Below are positions 48,222 through 58,590 of a DNA stretch of 64,000 nt, in pieces. Every line of letters begins with the position of its first letter. Position 1 is the first letter of the stretch. The position numbers were made by a program, and so were the translations under genes. Below the pieces are notes generated by a model, which was given only the letters and a program-made list of their open reading frames with translations, did no database searches and had not been told where the DNA came from. The DNA is from Siphlonurus alternatus. Taxonomy: Eukaryota; Arthropoda; Insecta; Ephemeroptera; Siphlonuridae. The stretch spans positions 19,843,799 through 19,907,798 of the forward strand of contig OX463788.1 in assembly GCA_949825025.1 (NCBI GenBank), given 5' to 3'.

Positions 48222-49080
48222 GTTAAAACAATAAAAGGTTTTAAAAAGATGGATTCCTGCAGAAGTCATTTTTATGATTTGAAATTGTTAACTCTACCCT
48301 GTATTTACATATTAAATTGTGCAATGTACAAAAGATTACACCCAGAGTCATACGCTCTAGTTTCCGACATCTCTCCCTACGATACTAGAAATAAATCAAA
48401 AGTTATAATAAAAAAACATCATTCAGCCTTTTATAAAAACAATCCATACTACCAAACTCACAAAATATATGACTTTTTACCTGAGTCATTAAAAAATGAA
48501 ATAAGTGATAATGTGTTCAAAAACAAATTTAAAAACTATAATATATTAATCAAAAAAGAATATTACAAAATTAAAGATTTTTATGATGAAAGCTCAAAAA
48601 TAACCGTTGAGGACGTCGCAAACTGGAACGTTGCTCTTACAGATCAACAAAAACAAAAAATGTCATCTTTATCAATGGCTCCAAATTAAAAACAGTAAAT
48701 TTGTTTATTTTTAGATTTGATCATCAAAGTGTTATGTGAACTATACATAGTGCATCAAGAAACATTGTGCATCAAGCAATGTAGTGAATCAAGAAATTAT
48801 ATGTGAATTATATTTACGTGAAAGTGATTTTGAAACATTTTTTTTTCTCTTATATAAAAAAATATCGTGAAAATTAAAAATCATGTTATTAAGTGTATTT
48901 TTATTCATGAATATTTTATATACCTGTGTATGTTATTTTTAAACATCTATGTACTATGTATGTTTTTTTTAAGTGCTATGTTAATTAGAATTAAGTATCT
49001 GTTATGTATAATCTATGTAACAACTCTGACGTGATCTATGCTGTAAAGCCAACGATCGAAATAAAAATTTGAATTTGAAT
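48222..49080 (+). pseudogene. 5'-truncated LINE: end of RT ORF plus 3' UTR
   Basis: An open frame (48249-48689, 146 codons) matches the C-terminal tail of CR1/Jockey-like reverse transcriptase ORFs: SCRSHFYDLKLLTLPCIYIL, CAMYKRLHPESYAL, YDTRNKSKVIIKKHHSAFY, NNPYYQTHKIYDFLPESLKN. It ends TAA at 48689. The 3' UTR includes GTGCATCAAGAAAC and finishes GATCGAAATAAAAATTTGAA with TTTGAAT repeats. The truncated 5' end (near 48230) is the usual result of incomplete reverse transcription. A sister 3' UTR is at 25440 and a decayed ORF end at 30380 (minus). Confidence 0.8.
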
Positions 49081-49094
49081 TTTGAATATAATAA

Positions 49095-49265
49095 TATATA
49101 TTTTGAAAATCCATTAAAGAGTTCATCATAATTGGTAATTTTTTGTGGTGAAGCTATTTGAGGTGGATTTTTTTTTTTTTTTTTCATTTCTCAATAGAGG
49201 GCAGGTTAAACAATTTTTAGAAAATAAAATATTAAAAAAAAATGCAATCGCTCACTCTACTTTAA
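49095..49265. mobile_element. fragment of the 34551 foldback family
   Basis: GAAGCTATTTGAGGTGGA, a T run, TTTCTCAATAGAGGGCAGGT and the terminal ATCGCTCACTCTACTTTAA reproduce the right end of 34551-35300. Confidence 0.65.
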
Positions 49266-49577
49266 TTCATCGGCAATTAAACATTAAATGTCATTGACAA
49301 TGTTAATATATAGGGCTTGAAAACTTAAAACACTTAAAATTATTATCCCACGAAATTGTGAATATAATTATATATATTCAGTGTGTAATTATTAATTATA
49401 GACTGTATGGCATATTATTATTTCAAACAGTGGACCTACATATATAGTTTGAAAGATAGTAAATTTCAACAAAACCTTCTCTGTATGTATAATTTTCTGC
49501 ATTCTATAAAAAAGTATAAATATGTTATTCCATATTCTAACGTAATTCAAGTCCAGGGGTTTCTTTAAAAAAATATA

Positions 49578-49755
49578 CAATATATATATATATATATATA
49601 TATAAAATAAATAAATAAGTAAATAAATAAATAAATAAATAAACAAACAAACAAACAAACAAACAAACAAACAAACAAACAAACAAACAAACAAACAAAC
49701 AAACAAACAAACAAACAAACAAACAAACAAACAAACAAACAAACAAACAAACAAA

Positions 49756-49826
<71 letters not shown>
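49578..49826. repeat. (TA)n / (AAAT)-(AAAC)-(AAAT) compound array
   Basis: A short TA run (49578-49603), then AAAT units, about 28 AAAC units (49641-49752), and AAAT units again to 49826. The variant unit is sandwiched between the presumed ancestral one. Confidence 0.95.
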
Positions 49827-50823
49827 CTTTTAATGTATACTTGAAGCATATTTTTTTATTATAGTCCCGGAATAAAAAAAAAAAAAAAAAATTTTTTTTT
49901 AAATAGGTTTGCTAATAATTTATTTATCATGATCCGCACTGTAACATTTATGAGCTTATACTTGAAAGTTCGAGTCACATTAATCACCACTGAGCAACGA
50001 AGGCGACATAATATAGTATGCAAAATAGAGCTAATACCCGAAATGAGTGGACTGGGCCAGGTATGGTAAAACCTGCCCATTTATAAAGACTGACTATCAT
50101 TTTCACAGCCCCGGGCTGAAAATTTTCCGAATACTGTTGCGCGGTCGATGACGTCACATAAGCCTGAGAGCGATGTAATATAGAAAGTTTCTTTCTTGCG
50201 ATGTTCTATAGAAACAACTCAAATAAAAAACTACATTTCATTTTGTGAAAAGAAATAAAAAAACATTCTTTTCCTCTTTAAAATTAAAATGAAAGCCATT
50301 TGATCCAGCTAGTATAAAGAAACCCGTTTGAATAGTCAAGCAATATAAAACGCGCATTAAAACTTTTATTACTAAAGAATGCTATTAAAAAATAAAATTA
50401 TAAATTAAACATAGTACATAACCAATAATATAATAATATATATATATATTTTTTCAAGGAAAACTTCTCTTTTTTTTTTTTTTAACAATATCAACAATGC
50501 ATAGGATGCAGTGAAAAAATAACATTATAAAAGATATTAACTTTTCATAACTGAAACTTTTGAAAACTTAATACTTTTTATATAAAAAATATTCATGGAA
50601 AATGTGCACTAAAATAGGCATGTAAATAAAGCAATGAAGATATTTTAGTCATTAACATTCCTAAATTACATTGGAAATTAAGGAAAGGACAATTCAGTCA
50701 CTATAATGGTGAATGCAATGCAAACAAGAACTCTTAAATTTTAGGTAGATATATAAATATAAATATTTAGGTAGTATATAAATGATCAACAACGATAATA
50801 AAAGCAACAATAATTTAATTTAT
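49827..50823. other. AT-rich stretch, no gene seen
   Basis: An A run then T run at 49875-49900 can form a hairpin. One TGACGTCA at 50149. Nothing else. Confidence 0.4.
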
Positions 50824-51462
<639 letters not shown>

Positions 51463-51957
51463 GCGATTAAAAGAGAAAAATGAATATTTCAACAATCCAT
51501 AATTTGCGAAATAAAACTAAATTAATTTATTTATTCGTAACAAAACCCAGTTCAATGAAGTACTCCCGGAAGTACAAAGATTCGAGGCCTGCAAATTACG
51601 AAAATGTTAGCTGTTGAAAAATAGTTTCAAATAATAATTTATTTAAGAGTAGTGTATAAAATATTATTGTCAATCATTTTATGTCATTAATGTTAATGAC
51701 ATAAAATAATTTATAATAATTTCAATAATTTAAAATAATAATTTTTAGGGCAGGACCGGGCAGGAGTAAAAATGTGAACAAGACGATGGTGCGTGTTCCG
51801 TGATCTCTCAGCTGATGTGTATGTCTCTATATCTAGGATTAATTTAAGAATGGGCATTGGTATACTCACAGAAATGACTTTGCATAATATCAGCAAAATA
51901 TAATATTTTAGCTATTTATATAAATTGCTTGAAAGTTTCATCTTTGTGTAAGAAATA
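51463..51957. other. AT-rich stretch with a short palindrome
   Basis: ATTTTATGTCATTAATG and its complement form a palindrome at about 51678-51709. ACTCACAGAAATGAC at 51866 resembles the terminus of the 7784 element. Confidence 0.4.
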
Positions 51958-52793
51958 CAAAGTATTATTATTACATTATTATTATAATTATTATTATTAT
52001 TATTATTTTTTTTTTTCTTTTTCCCCCCTTTGCCCTTTCGGAGTGCCAGACTTTCGGCCACGGTGAGACCCAGCCTCCACGGAATCACACCCGTAGGACC
52101 CGGGTCTATTACCCCGAGCATGACGTACGAATAGTGTCACCGCAATGACCAACAGCACCACCGCGACCGAGCTTTGCACCCTCTCCCCCGACCCACAATC
52201 CCCGTCCGCGAGCGCCGTTCACTGTTGTGTTCGGGTATTAGCTTTGCTTCACCCACCCGTTTGGAAAGCCTCTCACCATTCAGACCACTGCCTCACCGAA
52301 AACATCCATGAGGAGCGTTCGTCATACGAGGGTCAGGCCAAGAGGACTACTTCCTGACTGCACGGGCCACTACGATATATTGGCACCACATCTCCCTGAG
52401 CCGGCCGGCTGGTCACCATACAGAGTGGAGCACCCACCTCCACCAAAACCACCCTGATGGTAAGGTGGCCGATCCCGCGGACCTCCCCGCCACTAGGTGC
52501 GGCCGCAAACTGATCACGCCGGCCATCCGGGGACTCCTTCACGCAACCTCCGACAATTGCGCTAGGGACCGTTGCATTTATCCTCCCATAGTCTGCTGTT
52601 AAACCATGAGAGTCCCCAGCATTGCCGAGATTTTGCTGCCTAGGTACTCTGAGCTCCGCGGCAACAGGGAGAGCTCAGGCTCCGTAACCGGTTAGTGGCT
52701 ATGGACTGAGGGCTGTAATTAAACAACCCCCAGGTGGAGCCCCAAGGGCGCGGTCCCACGCGTCGCGTACTGAACTTTACCCACACAGTGTTT
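51958..52793 (-). mobile_element. GC-rich retroelement fragment with AAT tail, minus strand
   Basis: Read on the minus strand it ends in an A-rich and (AAT)n tail (52020 down to 51958). Its last 300 bp match the fragment at 43349-43690. Its first part contains GTGGGACCGCGCCC and CTCCACCTGGGGG, close to GTGGGACCGTGC and TCCACCTGGGG in the leader of the retrotransposon at 57781-57812. A 69-codon minus frame (52333-52542) is open but matches nothing I know. It may be a distinct non-LTR element or a non-autonomous derivative of the neighbour. Confidence 0.5.
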
Positions 52794-52797
52794 TTAG

Positions 52798-54672
52798 TTA
52801 GCATGAGTCAAGAACAGCCGGGTGCCCTTTATTATTATTATTTCTTGGTACTTTCTTTACTATAACACAAACACCGGGCTCAATTGAGCCAAGGTGTAAG
52901 TGCCTGTACCAAACATTGAGAGGGGATTGCGGGTACGCATGCAGGGGAGCTACAAGCTCAAAAACTTGCGCACAATGTTAGCCATGCCAAGAATAGCAGC
53001 CTTCTGCATGACACGCACATGGTATTCTTTGAGAGCCAACTTCTCTCTGGCATCTGACCAGTCTTTGGTCACAAGACCGTTACTAGAGATTACAACTGGA
53101 ACCACATCAACACTACGGAGCTGGTACATGTCTTTGAGCTCAACAGCAAGTGGCTGGTACATGCGCTTTTTCTCCGCAACTGTGGTCACAAGATTCTCGT
53201 CCAGCGGGACAGCAATGTCGACAATCACCGCTGTTCGAGCTTTCTTGTCGAAGAGAACAAGATCAGGTCTGTTTGCTTCAACAGCTCTATCTGTGGTGAT
53301 GGCAGAATCCCACAGGATTTTTGCATCCTGATTATAGAGAACTTGTTCCGGCTTGCACTTATAGTACGGAACCTCCGTCTCAATGAGACCAACTTTCTTG
53401 GCCAAAGCTTGATGTACAACTTTGGCAACAGAATTGTGGCGCTCTAAGTACTCTTTTGGAGCAAGCACTGGACAGCCCCCAGCGACATGCTGAATGGACT
53501 CGTTAGCCTGCTTACAAAGACGACATCGGTCACTGATGTTGATTTTGAGGATGTGTCGCTCATTCGCCCTAGTCCTGATGACCTGATCCTGTATGGCACA
53601 GACAAAGCCCTCCGTCTCTGCAAATAGCCCACTTGTCCGCAGCCACTCAGTGGAACTCTTGGTGTCCACCTGATCCGAAGACAACGCTGCAGCATACCGA
53701 CCATGCAACGCTTTCGTTGACCACTCCTGAATTCTTTCAGCCTGTGTCTTGATGGCAGGCTGAAACTCTTGCTCACTCAAATGTAGCGGAGTGTAGCCAC
53801 GGTCCTGATTGCAGACAGCTGCATGCAATCCAACACCACGTGACACAAAGTACTGGCGGAGTTTCAGCTCCTGCTGATTACACATCACCTCCATGTTGAG
53901 CAAACCTCTTCCACCTACATGACGCGAAAGGTACAGTCTCTCAACTGAGCTCCTCGGGTGATGTATCCTGTGCTTTGTGAGGGTAGTTCTCATCTTTCTG
54001 TCAAAGGCTTGCAGCGACGTCTCCGACCATCTGACGACTCCAAAGGTATATGCTGCCACAGGGATAGCCCAAGTGTTAATTGCTGAAATCTTGTTTCTTG
54101 CACTGACGAAAAACTTGCAAACCTTGTTGACACGAGACAGCACTTTCTTCTCAACTTGTTTCCTGGCATCTACATCCTTGATGCCAAGTAGCTGCTGTAG
54201 ACCGAGGTACTTGTAGTTGTCCTCGGTACCCAAGTCTTGAATAACGGTGCCTCCCATGAGTCGCAAGCCTTCTTGTGGATCTTGAACCTCCTCCTTTCTC
54301 ACATGCACAACAGCACACTTGTCAAGACCAAACTCCATGCAAATTGCATCACTGAAACTTTTGACAAGTTCAAACATGCTGTGCAACTGGTCTTCACCAG
54401 ATGCATACAACTTTAGATCATCCATGTGAAACTGGTGGGAAATGCGAGCTTCTGGATTCCTCTGTAGAACGTAACCATACCCAGAGGTCCGGAGCATCCT
54501 GCTCAGCGGGTTCAGTGCAAGACAAAACCACAAAGGGCTGAGACTATCTCCTTGAAAAATACCTCTTGAAATTTGCATTTCTCTAGTCTTGTAGTTAACC
54601 CCACCCTGGTTTACATGAAGACAAATGCTCCACATGCTCATGCAAGAAGTGAGAAGCTCAACGACGCAAGGG
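52798..54672 (-). mobile_element. 5'-truncated RLE-type non-LTR retrotransposon
   Basis: Second copy of the element at 57535-61645, in opposite orientation. The 3' UTR matches base for base over long stretches (ACCTTGGCTCAATTGAGCCC, AATAATAATAATAAAGGGCA, TTCTTGACTCATGCTAA). The 5' end is cut inside the reverse transcriptase between motifs A and B, at about 54672, where it meets CAAATAATAATAACCC. Confidence 0.85.
52950..54641 (-). CDS. RT (partial), CCHC knuckle and RLE endonuclease ORF
   Basis: Open for 563 codons with no stop, and in frame up to the truncation point, so the start Met is not genuine. In order: RT motif B (GIFQGDSLSPLWFCL, near residue 28), motif C as FHMDDLKLYAS where the other copy has FYMDD (the two Asp remain), KYLGLQQLLGIK, a CCHC knuckle CRLCKQANESIQHVAGGC, and the endonuclease core RPDLVLFDKK..VIVDIAVP (a PD-(D/E)xK-type site). 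Known relatives nick a specific DNA target and copy their RNA there. Without the N terminus, motif A and leader this copy cannot be autonomous. It differs from the plus copy only at scattered residues, so it is young. Confidence 0.85.
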   Translation of the reverse strand: MSMWSICLHVNQGGVNYKTREMQISRGIFQGDSLSPLWFCLALNPLSRMLRTSGYGYVLQRNPEARISHQFHMDDLKLYASGEDQLHSMFELVKSFSDAICMEFGLDKCAVVHVRKEEVQDPQEGLRLMGGTVIQDLGTEDNYKYLGLQQLLGIKDVDARKQVEKKVLSRVNKVCKFFVSARNKISAINTWAIPVAAYTFGVVRWSETSLQAFDRKMRTTLTKHRIHHPRSSVERLYLSRHVGGRGLLNMEVMCNQQELKLRQYFVSRGVGLHAAVCNQDRGYTPLHLSEQEFQPAIKTQAERIQEWSTKALHGRYAAALSSDQVDTKSSTEWLRTSGLFAETEGFVCAIQDQVIRTRANERHILKINISDRCRLCKQANESIQHVAGGCPVLAPKEYLERHNSVAKVVHQALAKKVGLIETEVPYYKCKPEQVLYNQDAKILWDSAITTDRAVEANRPDLVLFDKKARTAVIVDIAVPLDENLVTTVAEKKRMYQPLAVELKDMYQLRSVDVVPVVISSNGLVTKDWSDAREKLALKEYHVRVMQKAAILGMANIVRKFLSL

Positions 54673-54939
54673 TGGGTTATTATTATTTGACTTGAAAAAG
54701 TGTGTACTAATGCATTTCATTCATTCTTCATATCAGTTTCTTCACTACAATCATAGCTAGCCCCTACTATATTCTAACTTCAGAATCAGAAGTGATGACA
54801 ATATTAGGAAGCTCTGCTATGATTGATTAGGTTGCTCCTCGCTTTGTTCGCTTTGTCCGGCTTTTTCACTCTTTAAAAATGGGCGGTAAGTATATAAAAG
54901 TCAAATTGTCAAATTGAAAACTACAGTGCGTTTTTTTTT
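54673..54939. other. AT-rich flank of the truncated retrotransposon
   Basis: Starts with TTATTATTATTTGACTTG directly at the junction. No gene. Confidence 0.4.
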
Positions 54940-55270
54940 TTTTTTTTTCAGGGATATACCCCTAAGAGCTTACAGCTCGCGGCGGGGTAATGCGTAGGGA
55001 AAAGGTACGTAGGGAAAGGATGGTGGCCACGACCTGTTACGCGTCCCAGCATTCGCTGAGGTGAGACTGAAGGAACCGTGGAAAACCTCAATCAGGACAG
55101 ACACGTCTATTTTTTCTCAATGGACCAAAGTGATGCCCAAAGCATGGGGAACCACACACAAGTGTTTACAACAAATGAAAGGAAAAATGACAAACTCTAT
55201 TTGCTTAGAATATGTAAAAATCGTTCAAGTATAGTGATCTATCATGGAGTTCAATGGGCTGTGTCCCAAT
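54940..55270 (+). repeat. copy of a dispersed conserved module
   Basis: CCCCTAAGAGCTTACAGCTC, GTGGCCACGACCTGTTACGC, GTCCCAGCATTCG, GAAGGAACCGTGGAAAACC and ATGGGGAACCACACACA recur in order on the minus strand at 63450-63815. The middle part recurs at 36700. The plus frame from 55078 (MENLNQDRHVYFFSMDQSD) parallels VENENLQSEPRLLFFLSKMD at the other copy, so the module may once have been coding. The family is unknown to me. Confidence 0.55.
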
Positions 55271-55962
55271 ACTCGTTTACTACCCTTCCCTACACTACCC
55301 TACACTTTCTTCAAGAAGGGCCCTTTTGTGTTTTTTTGGTATTGGGAACGAAACTTTTCGTTCCCTTTATTCCTACAAATTCGCCACCTGGTGGTAGTTT
55401 TTTAAATTAAAAAAAGGTGAAAAACACTTTTCAAATAAAAGAGGGAAAAATAGAAGTAATGCAAATTTTAATTTAATTGTATTAATTACTTTCAAAATAT
55501 TAATAACAATAGTTAACAAATATTTATTTTAATTTATTGTAATTATTTTATCCTATTTTATACTTACAGTTAGTACTTAAAACTAAAATTATTATTATTT
55601 TTTAAAATTAAATAATTATAATTTTTATTTAATTTATAAAAATTTGCGGTAATATTTATTATAGGCACTTGCATATTAAATTTCGATCAGTTTCCATATA
55701 GCTTTCATAAAATGTCTTCTAGATTCGAGTTATCAATAATTATTATAAAGTATGAAAAAATAATAAAGTTATAATATATAATATATACGTTGCAACACGT
55801 CCGCGTCCATATGTAACTTCTGAATCCTGATGGTAATATTGGTATATAATTAATAATATTACTGCATGATCACTCTACTACATGGGACTAAAAATATAAT
55901 ATATACTTTTAAATTATATATACTATCGATCGAACTATATTTTACAAAATTGCCCTTGTCAT
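55271..55962. other. AT-rich stretch, no gene seen
   Basis: The open frame reaching 55410 is a run-on from the module. The rest is low-complexity AT. Confidence 0.4.
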
Positions 55963-56710
55963 AATCATAATTGTTCGTGGAACCATATCCCTTGTAAAAA
56001 AAAACTTATGATTTAGTATACTTTATCATACATTAATATAGTATAATATAATAAAAATAGTATACTTCCAGCTATAATAAAGTATACTTCAGTATAATAA
56101 AAAAAGTGTAATTATAATAATTATTTCACCTAATTCAGTATACTTATTATACTAAATTTATTATAATAAATGTTTGATATATCATTAATTTATTATACTT
56201 AATTTTATTAAATTTATTATACTAAGTATACTAAAAATATTATACTTAGCATAGTTTCTATAATTAAAATAGCATAAAATTAGTAAACCGTCCAACGTCT
56301 TCAATAATGAACAATATATATGTAACCAAGATCTTGTGTGAAATAATAAGACATCTATGTCTTCTATTTTATGTATAATGTTTGCAACAATGAGCTTTAT
56401 TTTATATATATTTTTCAAGCTTATTGCCTTCACCTGCTATAGCAGAGAGGTCAGTATTACACACCAGATCATATCCCCGTTTGACTTTTGTCACTTTGAC
56501 ACAAACAAAAATTCACTTGTCCGACAGGTCATGAAAATTTTCAAAACTTCAGAATCTATTCTTTTTTTATTATCAGCCAAGTAACTAATCATTCGTAATT
56601 TTTTTAATACAGCAGCTAAAAGTATTAGCAGCGTAATATAAAAAGACGGAAAAAAAATTATATAGAACAATGAAAATTATGCACGTTAATTAACGGAAAA
56701 TATAAGACAG

Positions 56711-56766
<56 letters not shown>

Positions 56767-57449
56767 TTTATAATAAATAGTAAAAGAACTACCAGATACC
56801 AGAAATTTTGAACAAGCCATCAATTGGAGCAGTTAGCAATAATAGCATCATGCAGTGGTAAATTTATAGAGCAAGCCAGCATGCAGGATGAGAGGTTTGG
56901 GGTGACTAAACTTGCATTGTAATCTCTCAACAATTAAAGCTCGATCTTATAAAAGAAAATCATCAAAAAGTATCCTTTTACCTTAATGAATGTAAATATC
57001 AACAAGAAGAAAAGCAATTATGGATACTTCCCGTCACTTTTCTCCATTTTCATCAAATGACGCCATCGTCGTGTTCACAGAAATTTACCATCAGCTGACT
57101 AAATTATTACAACGCTTTCTGATGCTCATTTGTTTTTAAAAGTAGCCATCTTGTATAATAATAAAATTATACTTAATTTTTAGTATACTTATTTTATTAT
57201 AATCCTGTAATATTAAAATTATACAATATTATAATTTTTATGATTTAATTAGTATAATTTATTATAAATTTATTATAATTTTTTCTATGCTTAGTATACT
57301 TTTAAAGTATAATTATATATACAAAGTTATTATAATAAAACAATTTATAATATACTATGCTTTAGTATAACAATTATACTTTGTGTGTATACTTTAGTAT
57401 AATAGTGTTTTACAAGGGATATCATATGATCCCACGAACAATTATGATT
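55963..57449. mobile_element. 1.5-kb foldback with AGTATACTT repeats
   Basis: AATCATAATTGTTCGTGG and ATATCCCTTGTAAAA at the left are mirrored at the right by TTTTACAAGGGATATCAT and CCACGAACAATTATGATT. Both arms (to about 56240 and from about 57150) are packed with AGTATACTT and TTATTATAC words. The interior includes (TA)n at 56710-56762 and a piece (56515-56580) shared with 28.6 kb. No coding frame. It ends less than 100 bp from the retrotransposon at 57535. Confidence 0.8.
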
Positions 57450-57772
57450 CCAGAGATTATACCCAAAAAAAAAAAATGTTATTGAGGATTTATTTTTCAT
57501 CATACAATAAATATAATAATAATAATAACCCCCACTTCTCCCCCCTGCATGTTTTTCCTTGCATGTTGCTTTTGCCCAAGTATTCGCTTGCAATGGGATC
57601 GGTGTTAGATGCTTGCATGCTGCACTGTGCCCCGGCGCTGTGTTTATGAGGGGATTGGGAGCATGTGGGATGATGCATGCAGGGGGGGCCCATGTCTACC
57701 TTGTCGTGGTGTGGGGGCTCCCCGTCAGGGGTCTAACGGGCAGGGAGGGTACCCAGCCTTCGTAAGGAGGTA

Positions 57773-58582
57773 ATGGAGTGTGGGACCGTGCTTTGGGTTT
57801 CCACCTGGGGAGTTGTTCCTTGGGCTTCTCTTCAGTACCAGTACGCTGGACAAGGAAATATGGAAAGTTCTATAAAGGAGCGAGTTAATGGCGATCGGTC
57901 GAAAGGCCGCGCAGGGGGTTCTGGTACTGGGCCGTCTGTGTCAAATGAGCTACCCGTACCAGTGGAACGTGGTGAATCTTCCTCACAACATCGAGGGAGG
58001 CGCGGCGCTGCGCCAATCAGGGCTACCGCGAGTGCAGCTGCTCTGGCTGCGCAGGCAGGTGGTGGTTTGGAGGAGCCCAGAGCTCCTCTCACTGCTGCTG
58101 GCCTTGTACGCCAACGCACGAAGTGGACCAAGGACATGAATATGTCGGTCATGCGTGCGTACTATAGGAGTACCAACATTGAGAGGGAGATGGAAGGGTA
58201 TAGGGTGAGAATGTTTGACGAGTGGAAGAAGATTTTTCCGGACACGACAATGGACGAGCAGCGAGTTTGCAGCCAGCTGCGTTCCATCATGAGTAGAGGA
58301 GCTCTCTCGGCAGCGGAACTGGACAAGATCAAGGGGGAGATTGCACAGGAGTTGCAGCTACATCAGCAGCAAGCACCTTCAAGTGGCAGTGAAGGAGAGG
58401 AGGAGGATGTTGTGGAAGAAGTGTTGCCTCAGCCAGAGCTAGAAAGGGAAGGAGCAGAGAGTCAACATCATATGGAAGGAGATTTGCGAGACAAGATTGG
58501 GGATGTATACGAGTCTTTCAAGTTGCAATATCAGGGTGTTCCGCTTGAGAGTCGCCCTCGCATTCCCAAATTCCCAAATTAA
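57773..58582 (+). CDS. N-terminal retrotransposon frame with Myb-like domain
   Basis: 269 codons. It opens with a Gly/Ser/Ala-rich low-complexity region; an internal Met at codon 30 (MESSIKERVNGD) may be the true start. Around residues 115-190 comes RTKWTKDMNMSVMRAYYRS, GYRVRMFDEWKK and QRVCSQLRSIMSRGALSAAE, a Myb-like pattern typical of the N terminus of RLE-type elements, where it is thought to bind target DNA or RNA. An acidic Gln-rich stretch follows (about 200-235). The frame ends TAA at 58582 just after ATTCCCAAATTCCCAAATT, an 8-bp tandem duplication that shifts it out of register with the next frame. The protein was probably once continuous with the RT. Confidence 0.75.
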   Translation: MECGTVLWVSTWGVVPWASLQYQYAGQGNMESSIKERVNGDRSKGRAGGSGTGPSVSNELPVPVERGESSSQHRGRRGAAPIRATASAAALAAQAGGGLEEPRAPLTAAGLVRQRTKWTKDMNMSVMRAYYRSTNIEREMEGYRVRMFDEWKKIFPDTTMDEQRVCSQLRSIMSRGALSAAELDKIKGEIAQELQLHQQQAPSSGSEGEEEDVVEEVLPQPELEREGAESQHHMEGDLRDKIGDVYESFKLQYQGVPLESRPRIPKFPN

Positions 58583-58590
58583 GATGCAAT

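Noticed and set aside
49392..49849. LFVC and LFIY repeat frames
   Set aside because: Artefacts of the AAAC/AAAT array.
52900..53331. 143-codon plus-strand frame opposite the retrotransposon ORF
   Set aside because: It is the antisense shadow of the conserved endonuclease region; the minus frame carries the motifs.
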